A DNA stretch of 55,685 nt from Bacteroidota bacterium (GTDB lineage Bacteria; Bacteroidota; Bacteroidia; 2-12-FULL-35-15). Position numbers and translations under genes: made by a program. The DNA is taken from contig JADJHE010000033.1 of NCBI GenBank assembly GCA_016707685.1, forward strand, positions 1 to 55,685. The letters are read 5' to 3'. The notes below the pieces were generated by a model. That model searched no databases and was not told where the DNA came from. It worked only from the letters and a program-made list of their open reading frames with translations. This document shows positions 1 through 9,990 of the stretch, piece after piece. Each line of letters opens with the position of its first letter. The first letter of the stretch is position 1.

Positions 1-2
1 GA

Positions 3-2462
3 TTAACCCCATTAGATGTTAAACAAGCATTGGATAAAGAAAATGTGGAATTACCATCAGGAAAAATAGCTGGTAGTACAACAGAACTTACAGTTAAAAC
101 ACTAGGGAAGTTTATTTCTGAGGATGATTTTAACAATATGATTATTCGTGCAGATGGCGAAAAAGTAATTCGTTTCAGAGATATTGGTACAGCAACACTT
201 GGACCCGAAAATGAAGAAACAATTCTTCGTCAGAGTGGAGTGCCAATGATTGGCTTAGGAGTGGTTCCTCAGCCAGGTGCTAATTATATTGCAATTGCTG
301 ATGAGTTTTATAAAAGATTAGAGCAAATTAAACAAGAGCTTCCTAAAGATTTTCAAATTGGAATTGCATTAGACAATACCAAATTTGTAAAGCTTTCGAT
401 TTTAGAGGTAAAGGAAACATTACTTATTGCAATTGTTTTAGTTGTTTTAATTATCTATTTGTTTTTCCGCGATTGGTTAGTTGCTTTTCGTCCATTAATT
501 GATATTCCTGTTTCCTTAATTGGTGCATTCTTCATCATGTATTTAATGGGCTATTCCATCAACGTATTAACATTATTAGCAATTGTACTTGCTACTGGAC
601 TTGTTGTAGATGATGGAATTGTAGTGACAGAAAACATTTATAAAAAGATAGAGGGGGGGATGAATCCAATCGAGGCCGCTCACAAAGGTTCAAAAGAAAT
701 TTTCTTTGCAGTAATTTCTACTTCCATAACATTGGCTGCAGTATTTATGCCTGTTATCTTTTTAGAAGGTTTTGTAGGGCGCTTGTTCCGTGAGTTTGGA
801 GTTGTGATTGCTGGCGCTGTTCTTATTTCTGCGTTCGTGTCTCTTACACTTACTCCTATGCTAAATGCCTACATGGTTCGTAAGGTTCATAAAAAGAGTC
901 GCTTTTACGAACTAACAGAGCCCTTTTTTGTAAAGCTAGTATCTAGTTACCATAATTCATTGGCTCGCTTTATGAAAATTCGTAAAGTAGCTTGGCTAAT
1001 TATTGCTATTTGTGGAGGATTGATTTTTTACATCGGTGGACTTATTCAATCGGAATTAGCACCGCTTGAAGATAGAAGTTGGTTTCGTGTTTCAGTTACT
1101 GCGCCCGAAGGAGCATCGTATGAATATACGGATGCATTCGTTTTAAAATTAACCGATTTTATTAATGATTCTATTCCTGAAAAAAGAATTTGTTTAACAG
1201 TTACAGCTCCAGGTTTTACTGGTTCAGGTGCTGTAAATACAGCTTTTATTCGTTTAGCATTAACGGAGCCCAACGAACGAAAACGAACGCAACAACAAAT
1301 TGCTGATTATATTTCTAAATCTACAAAAGCATTTCCCGATGCAAAAACATTTCCTATTCAGGAACAAACAATTTCATCGGGTGGTTCTAGAAGTGGATTA
1401 CCTGTTCAGTTTGTTTTACAAGCTCCCAATTTTCAAAAGCTGAAAGAAAAGTTGCCATTGTTTTTGGAAGAAGCCAATAAAAGTAAAGTGTTTCAAACGG
1501 TTGATGTGAATTTGAAATTTAATAAACCAGAACTCAATATTATTATTGATCGAGAGAAAGCAAAAGCAATTGGCGTTTCGATAAGCGACATTGCTCAAAC
1601 ATTACAATTGGCATTAAGTGGTCAGCGTTTTAGCTATTTTAATATGGAGGGGAAACAATACCAAGTTATTGGTCAGTTTGAACGAGAAAAACGCGATGAA
1701 CCAATGGACATAAAATCCATGTACGTGAAAAATGCAAAAGGTGAAATGATTCAAATGGATAACATTGTTAGTTTGGAAGAACAAAGTAATCCTCCACAAT
1801 TGTATCATTACAATCGTTATCAATCGGCTACTGTTTCTGCTGCATTGGCTCCAGGTAAAACAATTGGTGATGGTGTAAAAGAAATGGAAGAGATTGGAAA
1901 AAGAATATTGGATGAATCGTTTTCAACTTCCTTAACTGGTCCCTCTCGCGATTTTGCCGAAAGCTCTTCTAATGTGTTATTTGCTTTTTTGTTGGCCTTG
2001 GTAATTATTTATCTAGTGCTTGCTGCACAGTTCGAAAGCTTTATCGATCCACTCACAATTATGCTTACTGTTCCACTAGCATTGTGTGGCGCCTTGTTAT
2101 CATTGTGGTATTTTAATCAAACCCTAAATATCTTTAGTCAGATAGGTATTATTATGCTCATCGGTTTAGTAACAAAAAATGGAATTCTAATTGTTGAATT
2201 TGCAAATCAATTAAAGGAACAAGGAAAATCTGTTCACGAAGCAATTCAGGAAGCTGCCGCTGCGCGTTTACGTCCAATATTAATGACAAGTATTGCAACT
2301 GCATTAGGTGCATTGCCAATTGCATTAGCATTGGGTGCTGGAGCAAAAAGCAGAATGGCAATGGGAATTGTAATTGTTGGTGGTGTATTGTTTTCATTGG
2401 TACTTACATTGTATGTAATACCTGCTATCTATTCATATTTTTCAAAAGAACATAAAAAATGA
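3..2462 (+). CDS. Efflux RND transporter permease subunit (5' partial)
   Basis: Inner-membrane, proton-driven pump of the AcrB/HAE1 type that expels drugs or other small molecules through a tripartite complex. The frame is open from the first bases, so the true start and about the first fifth of the protein lie outside the window; TTG at 30 is only an internal codon. The visible part has the membrane segments on both sides of a periplasmic porter/docking domain. The TM4 motif GLVVDDGIVVTEN keeps the paired aspartates of the proton relay, and the second half carries the usual ARLRPILMTS loop followed by the last helices. It overlaps the next gene, a TolC outer-membrane channel, by 4 bp, which fits the common adaptor-pump-TolC operon order in Bacteroidota. 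The family is clear; the substrate cannot be told. Confidence 0.93.
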   Translation, partial: LTPLDVKQALDKENVELPSGKIAGSTTELTVKTLGKFISEDDFNNMIIRADGEKVIRFRDIGTATLGPENEETILRQSGVPMIGLGVVPQPGANYIAIADEFYKRLEQIKQELPKDFQIGIALDNTKFVKLSILEVKETLLIAIVLVVLIIYLFFRDWLVAFRPLIDIPVSLIGAFFIMYLMGYSINVLTLLAIVLATGLVVDDGIVVTENIYKKIEGGMNPIEAAHKGSKEIFFAVISTSITLAAVFMPVIFLEGFVGRLFREFGVVIAGAVLISAFVSLTLTPMLNAYMVRKVHKKSRFYELTEPFFVKLVSSYHNSLARFMKIRKVAWLIIAICGGLIFYIGGLIQSELAPLEDRSWFRVSVTAPEGASYEYTDAFVLKLTDFINDSIPEKRICLTVTAPGFTGSGAVNTAFIRLALTEPNERKRTQQQIADYISKSTKAFPDAKTFPIQEQTISSGGSRSGLPVQFVLQAPNFQKLKEKLPLFLEEANKSKVFQTVDVNLKFNKPELNIIIDREKAKAIGVSISDIAQTLQLALSGQRFSYFNMEGKQYQVIGQFEREKRDEPMDIKSMYVKNAKGEMIQMDNIVSLEEQSNPPQLYHYNRYQSATVSAALAPGKTIGDGVKEMEEIGKRILDESFSTSLTGPSRDFAESSSNVLFAFLLALVIIYLVLAAQFESFIDPLTIMLTVPLALCGALLSLWYFNQTLNIFSQIGIIMLIGLVTKNGILIVEFANQLKEQGKSVHEAIQEAAAARLRPILMTSIATALGALPIALALGAGAKSRMAMGIVIVGGVLFSLVLTLYVIPAIYSYFSKEHKK

Positions 2463-3771
2463 GAATTATAAAAGTATATTCTTTAGTTGTATTTTGTTTG
2501 TTATTCATTTCTACAACGCTTGTTGCTCAGGAAAAATTGACCTTGCAACAAGCAATTGAGATGGCTTTGAAAAATAATTATGATATCAATATCGTAAAAA
2601 ACAATGCAATCATTGCTGCGAATTCGAATACATTGGGAATGCGGGAATGTTGCCAAAAGTAGATTTGCAAGCATCTACCAATTTAGCAAACAATGCTACA
2701 AAACAAGAGTTTTCAAGTGGATTAACAGTCGATAAATCGGGTGTAAAATCAACAAATATTAATGCTGGTGTTTATTTATCATGGACACTGTTTGATGGAA
2801 TGAAAATGTTCGCGACACACAAACGTTTGCAGGAGATGGAAGTAATGGGAGCTATTTCCTCAAAAATTCAAATAGAGAATAGTGTTTCGCAAATCATCGT
2901 TAATTATTACAATATCGTTCGACAAAAGCAATTAATCAAAGGTTTGTCAGAAAATATAACCATCTCCGAAGAGAGGTTGAAGATTGCTCAAAAAAAAATC
3001 GAAATAGGCTCGGGTTCTAAGTTGGATGTGTTACAAGCAAAGGTTGATATGAATGCACAAACATCAAATTTGTATCGTCAAAAAACTATTTTGTCGGAAC
3101 TTAAAACTAATTTGAATTTGTTGTTGGCAAGAACAGGAGATGTGGAGTTTGATGTTGAAAATGATATTCCTATTGAATTCAAATTAAAATACGATGATTT
3201 AAAATCAAACATCGAAAAGAATAATTTGGAACTAAAAGCGGCACAAACAAATACTGCTATTATTAGCCAAACGATACGTGAAAGCAAATCGCAATTGTAT
3301 CCGAAGCTAAATTTTAATGCCAACTACTTGTTTGCTCGTTCCGAAAATCAAGCGGGTTTTGCTTTGTTAAATCAGAATTTAGGATTGAATTTAGGATTGA
3401 CTGCAAGCTGGACCATTTTCAATGGACTCAATACATCCAATCAAATTAAAAATGCACGTTTACAATTAGATAATGCTAATTATGAATTCAATAATACAAA
3501 AGCATTGTTAGATGCTCAATTGTATAGCATGTTTAAAAGATATCAAGATGATGCAAAGATTCTTGAGCTAGAGGAGGAAAATACGAAACTAGCAAAAGAA
3601 GCAGTTGATATTGCATTAGAACGATTTAAAATAGGTTCGAGTAATTCACTAGAACTAAAGGAAATTCAAAAAAGTTATGATGATGCATTGACACGTTTAT
3701 CGGAAGCTCGTTTTAACGCAAAAGTATCTGAAACACAATTAATGAAATTGAATGGAGAGATTGTGAAGTAA
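2459..3771 (+). CDS. TolC family outer membrane efflux protein, with one frameshift
   Basis: Outer-membrane channel partner of the upstream RND pump. A signal peptide (about residues 1-24, ending LVAQ) is followed by LTLQQAIEMALKNN, the typical start of a TolC/OEP repeat, and then long alpha-helical segments in two homologous halves. The frame breaks near 2636-2640: the first frame reads NTLG and then meets a stop at 2660, while the second picks up GMLPKVDLQAS. Adding one A to the run in 'gggaatg' restores NTLGNAGMLPKVDL, so a one-base deletion is the simplest explanation. With it repaired the protein is about 437 residues, normal for the family. The ATG overlaps the stop of the pump gene (ATGA), implying translational coupling. 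Confidence 0.88.
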
Positions 3772-3772
3772 G

Positions 3773-4171
3773 CTATTTTTTCTTTTTCAATTGTTCATCA
3801 ACGAGCAAGGCTTCAAAAATATATGTTTTTAATAAGGTTTCGTCTATTTCATCGATGGAACTAAAATCTTTTACATATACTTGTTTACGGTTCTCTTTTT
3901 CTAAGTAATTAATTTCATCACGCATTAAATTGCCATTTACAAAACCAAAACGTACTCCTTTTGTTTTTACATTTCCCCAGGTTATACTCGATGGCCAGAT
4001 AAAACAAACTCTTGAGTGATGCCAATAATAAGGAACATTGTAGGATAGCTTTTCTTTGCAATTTGGGATGCATTCTAATACAATACGTTTTAAAAACAAT
4101 ACAATCTCTAATTCCTTCTCTGGCAAAAAGTCGAAAAACTCATCCAGATTTTTGAAGTTTACGTTTTGCAT
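3773..4171 (-). CDS. DUF1801 / YdhG-like domain protein
   Basis: A 132-residue cytoplasmic protein of the DUF1801 type (YdhG/CyaY-like fold). The pattern supporting this is an N-terminal helix, then KLSYNVPYY, then an aromatic-rich strand with a conserved Trp-Gly and a GVRFGFVNG stretch, ending in a helix and a lysine tail. Members are small proteins of unknown biochemical role, sometimes annotated as iron-chaperone-like by fold. It is convergent with tolC (2 bp apart) and directly abuts the following minus-strand lipoprotein gene upstream, so the two may be cotranscribed. The family is fairly sure from the motif order; the function is unknown. Confidence 0.7.
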   Translation of the reverse strand: MQNVNFKNLDEFFDFLPEKELEIVLFLKRIVLECIPNCKEKLSYNVPYYWHHSRVCFIWPSSITWGNVKTKGVRFGFVNGNLMRDEINYLEKENRKQVYVKDFSSIDEIDETLLKTYIFEALLVDEQLKKKK

Positions 4172-4558
4172 TTAAGGTTCAATTTTGTAAAGCGTTACTA
4201 CTTCTTGATTAAGTAGTATTGATTTTTGAAGTCTTATTTCCCAATGAGAAATCTTTACCCCCATATAGGTATTAAAAATAGTATCGTGGTACCTAGGCTG
4301 TATTAAAATTTTAAATTTTGAAGTGCCTATTTTTAGAGTGCTATTGTTCATTCTGGCTCTACCTTCATTAAAATATTGACAATGGGAGCTTCCTTCCGAT
4401 TTATAGGTGCCATGGTTCTCATCATCAATAGTTATTATTGTTCGACATTGCTCAAAATTCTGCCATCTACCAATGTAGTTTTCGTCTATCATGTCAACGG
4501 GTAATCTACAGGTTGAAAAGACTATAAATAGGCCTATATATAGTGAGATTTTTTTCAT
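4172..4558 (-). CDS. Small putative lipoprotein, unknown function
   Basis: A 128-residue exported protein that I do not recognise. The reading frame extends to 4630, but the internal ATG at 4558 is preferred because it starts a clean signal sequence (MKKISLYIGLFIVFSTC) with a lipobox-like Cys at residue 17. The upstream extension would place 24 atypical residues before it. The mature part contains four further Trp/Cys-containing strands (GRWQNFEQCRTIITI, HCQYF) and reads like a small beta-rich domain of the lipocalin-like kind that monitors or binds small ligands, but this is only an impression. It ends immediately before the DUF1801 start, so the two genes are probably one transcript. Confidence 0.6.
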   Translation of the reverse strand: MKKISLYIGLFIVFSTCRLPVDMIDENYIGRWQNFEQCRTIITIDDENHGTYKSEGSSHCQYFNEGRARMNNSTLKIGTSKFKILIQPRYHDTIFNTYMGVKISHWEIRLQKSILLNQEVVTLYKIEP

Positions 4559-4657
4559 GATTGAAATAAAATTAAATAAATATACTTTTTTATGGAATTT
4601 TAAAAACGGCTGCATCTTCCTATCAAACAATTAAAAAATCCATAAAAACAAAATACT

Positions 4658-7600
4658 ATGCAGCGTAAAAAAAGTTCAATCAAAAAGTTAGGAGTGGTAG
4701 CACTGGGTGCTGCTGCACTAACGCTTGTGGCGTTTATGACGCCCAGTAATTATTATCAAATGGCAATGGATAATGAATTTATTCGATCCTTAAAAAAGAA
4801 ACTGACAGCTTTCAATGAGCAAATGCCTCAGGATCGTCTTTATCTGCAATTTGATAAGCCAATGTACGAACCTGGCGATAATATCTGGTTCAGTGCCTAT
4901 GTTCGTGATGGTGCTACTTTAAAACCGTCTTCTAAAAGCGACATTGTGCACGTTGAATTTCTTAATCCTAAAGGCACTGTCGAAAAATCAATTAATCTAA
5001 TTGCAAAAAATGGTGTAGCTGCTGGCGATTTTAACCTAGATGCCGAAGCATTGGGAGGAATCTACAAGGTGCGTGCATATACCAATTGGATGAAGAATGA
5101 AGATGTAAACAAAATTTTCGAAAAAGAATTACAAGTACAAGATGTTGTACTTCCAAATTTAAAAATGAAATTGGATTTTGAGCGCAAAGCTTTTGGTGCG
5201 GGTGATGAAGTTGTTGCTAAGTTAGAATTGAATACCAACGAAAACCAGCCTCTAGGTAATCATACCATTAAGTTTGTAGCTAACCTTGATGGAAAGCAAA
5301 TTGTAACCAAAGCCGATGTTACAGATGTAGATGGTATACAATACATTAAATTTAATTTACCAAAAGACTTAAAAACAAATGATGGTTTGTTGAACGTAAT
5401 GATTGATTACAATGGTAGCACCGAAAGTATTTCTCGTTCTATTCCAATTATATTGAATAAAATAAAATTGGAAATGTTCCCAGAAGGTGGTGATTTAGTA
5501 AATGGTTTGCAAACGAAGGTTGCTTTCAGAGCATTGAATGAGTTTGGAAAACCTGCAGATATCGAAGGTGATGTGTTGAATGAAAAAGGATTAAAAGTAG
5601 CTTCGTTCAGTAGTTTTCACCAAGGAATGGGTGCATTTGATTTCACTCCTCTAGCAAATGAAAAATATGCTGTAAAAATTACAAAACCTGAAAATATATC
5701 GGAAGTGTATACATTACCTAATGTTTTAGAACGTGGTTATGTAATGAATGTAGATGCGAAGAAGAACGAAGTAACTGTTTTGGTGAATACAACTGAAGCC
5801 GAAGAACTTTCTTTAGTAGCTCAAGTTCGTGGTAAAATGTATTATTCAACAATTATAGAGACTAAAAAAGGGGAGAATAAAATCACCTTCCCAACTGGTA
5901 ACTTTCCAATTGGTGTTGCACAAATTACATTGTTTGATAGCAAAGGAATTGAACGTGCAGAACGTTTAGCATTTGTAAATAAAAACAAACAATTGTCGAT
6001 TGCAGTGCAAACTGAAAAAGAAAAGTATTTGCCACGCGAAAAAGTGAAAATGACCATTACTGTTAAAGATGAACGCGGTATGCCAATGCCTGCAACTCTT
6101 TCGATGGCAGTAGTGAATGATCAGTTCTTATCGTTTGCAGATGACAAAACAGGAAATATTTTATCACAATTATTATTGCAAGAAGAATTAAAAGAAAAAG
6201 TAGAAGAGCCAGCATTCTATTTTAGTAAAAAAGAAACAAAAGCCGATGAAGCATTGGATTATCTTTTAATGACTTCGGGTTGGAGACATTTTACATGGGA
6301 GAAAATTATTACCGAAGCAATTCCTGCAGTGGCTTATGCTAGTGAAAAAGCAATCATTTCGGGTACTGTAATTGATTATTATACTCAAAAACCGATTCCT
6401 AATTCAAAAATTAAAATCAATAACGGTGCGGAGTATTTTACTGATGAAAACGGAAAATTTATTTTTAATAAAATAGATTTGTATTCACCTGTTACTCTTA
6501 CTTATAGTGCTGATAAATATAGTCCTCAAGCCCAATATATTCAAAATTACACGCAAAATTTGAATATGTATTTGTACAGCAATAATTATTATCAAAATTA
6601 TTATGGTTATAAAAATCAACCAGCAGTTCCAAGTTCTTCTGCTCAAATGGACAATATGATTCCAATGGCTCAAGAAGGTGTTGCTTTTGGTGCTGTTGAT
6701 ATGGTAGAGTTGGCAGATGCCCCTAAAAAAGAAAAACATTTTGAATTTAAAAACAAACCAGCAGCTCTTAAATCGAAAGCGCATAATGAAAATGCGGTAG
6801 CTGTTAATAACCAAAAAGTGGTTGCGAATAAAAATTTAGAAGTTGTTAAGTCTGCTGCCGATGATCAACGATTTGATGCTTTTGCGGAGAAAAAGAGAAG
6901 TAAACGTGATGCAGATAGAGAATTTGATGAAGAATTTCAACAACAAGCAATCGTATCGTATTACCGTGCTCGCGAATTCGCAGCTCCTGTATATGATAAA
7001 GAAGAAAACGTAGAAATGCGTACCGATTTTAGAAATACAATTTATTGGAATCCTTCAGTAGAAGTAGATAAAACAGGAACAAAAACAGTAGAGTTTTATA
7101 CATCGGATGACATTACATCTTTCCGCACAACAGTTGAAGGTGTTGCGAGTGATGGAACAATCGGTAGAACAGAAAAAAACATTTTCACACAATTACCTTT
7201 TGCTATGACAACTAAAATTCCAGTTGAAGTTGCAACTGAAGATAATGTTTCAATTCCACTTACATTGAAAAACAATACCGACAAACCACTTGGTGGAGCA
7301 TTAACTATTGTTTCTCCGGATGGATTAAAAGCTACTGTAACAATACCAACAGTGCAAACAATCATGCCTGGAAAAGCAAAAACAATTTATTTAGATTATA
7401 AAGTTCTTGATAAAATTGGGTATGGTGATTTTACAATTAGCTTTAAAGCATGTGGTTTGGGTGATGCATTTACACAACGCATTAAGATTGCTCCTAAAGG
7501 GTTTCCTGCACAGGCTTCATTTTCGTCTCAAGATATTGAAAAAGAATATTCAATAGATATGAATCATGTTGTAAATGGTTCGGTGAAAGCAAACTTTACA

Positions 7601-9091
7601 GCTTTTCCAAATGTTGTATCTGATTTAATGAAAGGTGTGGAAGGTATTTTACAAGAACCTTATGGTTGTTTTGAGCAAACATCTTGTACTGCTTATCCAA
7701 ATGCAATGGTATTGGATTATATGAAATCAACTGATAGTAAGGACAATAAAACTATGGCTCGTGCAATTGATTTGTTAAACAGAGGTTACAAACGATTGGT
7801 AACGTTTGAAACAAAAAGTAAAGGATACGAATGGTTTGGTGCAGATCCTGCTCATGAAGGTTTAACAGCTTATGGAATCATGGAATTTGCTGACATGAAA
7901 AATGCTGGAGCAGATATTGATCAGAAAATGTTGGATAGAACTGCAGAATGGTTAATGAAGCGTAAAGATGGTAAAGGCGGATTTTTAAGAGAATCTCATG
8001 CATATCATGATTTTGGAAGAATTAGCGAGGAAATTTTAAATGCATACATCGTTTATGCTTTAGCAGATGCGGGATATTCAGATATCAAAAAAGAATTTGA
8101 AAGTTCATACACTAAAGCAATGGATAAAAAAGATCCATATATGTTAGCAATGATGGCAAGTGCAGCTTATTCTTTAAAAGAGACTACAAAGGCTGATGAA
8201 GCATTGAAAGTGCTAGCAGCGAAGCAAGATAAAAATGGAAGCTTTACTGGTTCGACACATTCAATTACTTATTCGCAAGGTAATTCATTGTCAATCGAAA
8301 CAACTTCAATTGCCATTTTAGCAATGTTAAAATCTAATGGAAAAAATGCAGTTGCAATGTCAAATGCTGTTCAGTACTTGGGTGGTGCAAGAAGTGGTTC
8401 AGGAGTGTTTAGCTCAACACAAGGAACAATTTTAGCCTTAAAAGCATTAACTGAGTATGCTAAATTCAGTAAAAAAACAACTGAAGATGGAACGATTCAA
8501 ATTTTTGTGGATGGCAAAAAAGTTGCTGAAAAATCATACAAAGCAGGCGATAAAGGTGCAATTGAAATTGCTGGTTTAGAAGAATGTTTTAAATCGGAAG
8601 GAAAGCACAATGTAAAAGTTAAATATGTTGGCGTTAAAACTCCTTTACCATATTCAATGGCTATTAATTGGAGTACTTCATTGCCTAGTAGCGATAAAGA
8701 ATGTTCGATTGATTTGAAAACAACCATGGCAACTACTTCTGCAAAAGTTGGAGAAACAGTACGTATGCAAGCGATTGTTACAAATAAAAAATCAACAGAT
8801 GTTCCAAGTACAATGGCAATAATTGGTATCCCTGCTGGATTTACTGTTCAGCCTTGGCAATTGAAAGAAATGCAAGAAAAACATGTATTCGATTATTATG
8901 AAATGAAAGGGAATAACATTGCAATTTATTACCGTGGAATGGCACCAAATGCTGTAAAAGAAATCAATTTAGATTTAAAAGCAGAAATGCCAGGTGTTTA
9001 CGATGCTCCAGCTTCCTCCGCTTACTTATATTATACCAATGAGTATAAAACATGGACAGGAGTTGATAAAGTAACCATTAGAAAATCTTAA
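4658..9091 (+). CDS. Alpha-2-macroglobulin family protein with intact thioester motif
   Basis: A 1477-residue cell-envelope protein of the bacterial alpha-2-macroglobulin type, thought to trap or covalently bind proteases. An N-terminal hydrophobic segment (residues 10-26) acts as a signal or anchor. Residues about 58-170 are an MG2-like domain (RLYLQFDKPMYEPGDNIWF). A carboxypeptidase-regulatory-like beta domain lies at about 566-640 (IISGTVIDYYTQKPIPNSKI). A low-complexity Asn/Tyr- and Lys-rich stretch follows (about 640-760), then the A2M domain. The thioester motif PYGCFEQ is present with Cys1004 and Gln1007, followed by the alpha/alpha toroid of the thioester domain and a C-terminal receptor-like domain. 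Most bacterial relatives pair with penicillin-binding protein 1C; no such gene is adjacent. A 13-bp-stem terminator follows the stop. Family certain, target unknown. Confidence 0.92.
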   Translation: MQRKKSSIKKLGVVALGAAALTLVAFMTPSNYYQMAMDNEFIRSLKKKLTAFNEQMPQDRLYLQFDKPMYEPGDNIWFSAYVRDGATLKPSSKSDIVHVEFLNPKGTVEKSINLIAKNGVAAGDFNLDAEALGGIYKVRAYTNWMKNEDVNKIFEKELQVQDVVLPNLKMKLDFERKAFGAGDEVVAKLELNTNENQPLGNHTIKFVANLDGKQIVTKADVTDVDGIQYIKFNLPKDLKTNDGLLNVMIDYNGSTESISRSIPIILNKIKLEMFPEGGDLVNGLQTKVAFRALNEFGKPADIEGDVLNEKGLKVASFSSFHQGMGAFDFTPLANEKYAVKITKPENISEVYTLPNVLERGYVMNVDAKKNEVTVLVNTTEAEELSLVAQVRGKMYYSTIIETKKGENKITFPTGNFPIGVAQITLFDSKGIERAERLAFVNKNKQLSIAVQTEKEKYLPREKVKMTITVKDERGMPMPATLSMAVVNDQFLSFADDKTGNILSQLLLQEELKEKVEEPAFYFSKKETKADEALDYLLMTSGWRHFTWEKIITEAIPAVAYASEKAIISGTVIDYYTQKPIPNSKIKINNGAEYFTDENGKFIFNKIDLYSPVTLTYSADKYSPQAQYIQNYTQNLNMYLYSNNYYQNYYGYKNQPAVPSSSAQMDNMIPMAQEGVAFGAVDMVELADAPKKEKHFEFKNKPAALKSKAHNENAVAVNNQKVVANKNLEVVKSAADDQRFDAFAEKKRSKRDADREFDEEFQQQAIVSYYRAREFAAPVYDKEENVEMRTDFRNTIYWNPSVEVDKTGTKTVEFYTSDDITSFRTTVEGVASDGTIGRTEKNIFTQLPFAMTTKIPVEVATEDNVSIPLTLKNNTDKPLGGALTIVSPDGLKATVTIPTVQTIMPGKAKTIYLDYKVLDKIGYGDFTISFKACGLGDAFTQRIKIAPKGFPAQASFSSQDIEKEYSIDMNHVVNGSVKANFTAFPNVVSDLMKGVEGILQEPYGCFEQTSCTAYPNAMVLDYMKSTDSKDNKTMARAIDLLNRGYKRLVTFETKSKGYEWFGADPAHEGLTAYGIMEFADMKNAGADIDQKMLDRTAEWLMKRKDGKGGFLRESHAYHDFGRISEEILNAYIVYALADAGYSDIKKEFESSYTKAMDKKDPYMLAMMASAAYSLKETTKADEALKVLAAKQDKNGSFTGSTHSITYSQGNSLSIETTSIAILAMLKSNGKNAVAMSNAVQYLGGARSGSGVFSSTQGTILALKALTEYAKFSKKTTEDGTIQIFVDGKKVAEKSYKAGDKGAIEIAGLEECFKSEGKHNVKVKYVGVKTPLPYSMAINWSTSLPSSDKECSIDLKTTMATTSAKVGETVRMQAIVTNKKSTDVPSTMAIIGIPAGFTVQPWQLKEMQEKHVFDYYEMKGNNIAIYYRGMAPNAVKEINLDLKAEMPGVYDAPASSAYLYYTNEYKTWTGVDKVTIRKS

Positions 9092-9094
9092 ACA

Positions 9095-9535
9095 ATGATA
9101 ATAGTTGATATTGAAAATAGCAACATAATTAGCAGAGCCCAAGGCTCTGCTAATTTTATCTTTTTTTTGCTTTTTTTTATTGCTTCAAACGTAATGTTTG
9201 CTCAGCAATATGATATTAATGATCCTCGAAATCCAGATTGCCCATGTCATAAGATGCAGCAGTTAGCTGACAAAGAATTTTTAATGCTCGGAGATCAAAA
9301 TAACTTGAATGAAAATGATCGAGAGCAAAATGTGAATAATGTCGATTTTGAAAAAAATAGCAATGAAGGGAATGGGTTAGTTGAGAATAAAGGCGCTTCT
9401 CACAATTATGGCAAGATTAAAAGGCGACAAAAAAATACATGGATAAAAAAAAAGGTATTTAAAATTTCAAATAAATACCGTTTCAAAAAACGAAAAAAAA
9501 TAAATGTAGCAATCTGCTATAAATGGGTGAATTAA
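9095..9535 (+). CDS. Small exported basic protein of unknown function
   Basis: A 146-residue reading frame that I do not recognise. It contains a hydrophobic export-like segment (FFLLFFIASNVMFAQQ), then a short motif NPDCPCHKMQQLADKEF, an Asn/Glu-rich middle and a strongly basic C-terminal third (KRRQKNTWIKKK, KKRKKI). The ATG at 9095 gives the longest frame but is doubtful, because the perfect terminator hairpin at 9127-9155 lies inside the first 20 codons. A start after the hairpin, or a lost base in the poly-T tract at 9162-9181, is more likely. If real, the product is periplasmic or surface located. The last 4 bp overlap the stop of the convergent DUF1987 gene. Confidence 0.45.
   Translation: MIIVDIENSNIISRAQGSANFIFFLLFFIASNVMFAQQYDINDPRNPDCPCHKMQQLADKEFLMLGDQNNLNENDREQNVNNVDFEKNSNEGNGLVENKGASHNYGKIKRRQKNTWIKKKVFKISNKYRFKKRKKINVAICYKWVN
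9127..9165 (+). terminator. Rho-independent terminator of the alpha-2-macroglobulin gene
   Basis: A perfect 13-bp inverted repeat (arms 9127-9139 and 9143-9155, loop CAA) with a GC-rich core AGCAGAGCC/GGCTCTGCT is followed by a T-rich run. It begins 35 bp after the alpha-2-macroglobulin stop. It is the strongest terminator-like structure in the first half of the window. Confidence 0.85.
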
Positions 9536-9915
9536 TCTTGCTCTAATACAATATAGGTGAATTTTGTTTTAGTATCTCGTTCAATACTTTTTCCTAAATC
9601 AATATTATCATCGTCATCATCCTCGAAGTACCATACAATAGATACGGAGATTTCGGGTGAGTTTATTCCGATTAACTTTTTTACAATATTTGTTAAAAAC
9701 TTAACAGATACAGAGTGGAAATATTCAACATTGATTTCTACAACAATTGTTTTATTTGGATTTAAAATATATTGATTTAGCCATGTGTTCACCGGCTGGT
9801 AAAATTCAGCAGTGTCTGAAGGGTATGAGCGTCCAATAATCGACAGCTTTCCTGTTGTATTGTCGAAATTTATTTCAGGTGTTTCTTGTGTAGCAGCAAT
9901 ATATAATGGTTGCAT
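9532..9915 (-). CDS. DUF1987 / SiaC-family regulatory phosphoprotein
   Basis: A 127-residue protein of the DUF1987 family, whose best-studied member is Pseudomonas SiaC. SiaC is a phosphoprotein controlled by a SiaA PP2C phosphatase and a SiaB kinase, and it tunes c-di-GMP signalling. The diagnostic start is MQPLYIAATQETPEINF followed by the glycine-strand GKLSIIGRSYPSD and a C-terminal acidic patch (EDDDDDN). The ATG at 9915 was chosen over 9963 because family members begin exactly at this Met. It is the last gene of a minus-strand run (NlpC/P60, membrane protein, kinase). A HAMP-SpoIIE phosphatase of the SiaA kind lies 6 kb away; no SiaB-like kinase was seen between them. Confidence 0.85.
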   Translation of the reverse strand: MQPLYIAATQETPEINFDNTTGKLSIIGRSYPSDTAEFYQPVNTWLNQYILNPNKTIVVEINVEYFHSVSVKFLTNIVKKLIGINSPEISVSIVWYFEDDDDDNIDLGKSIERDTKTKFTYIVLEQD

Positions 9916-9990
9916 TTTAATAAGTTTAAATTTTAGCTCAACAAATTTATTGTTTTTGTTCAAACTTCCTAATTCTTTTTATTAAGATTT

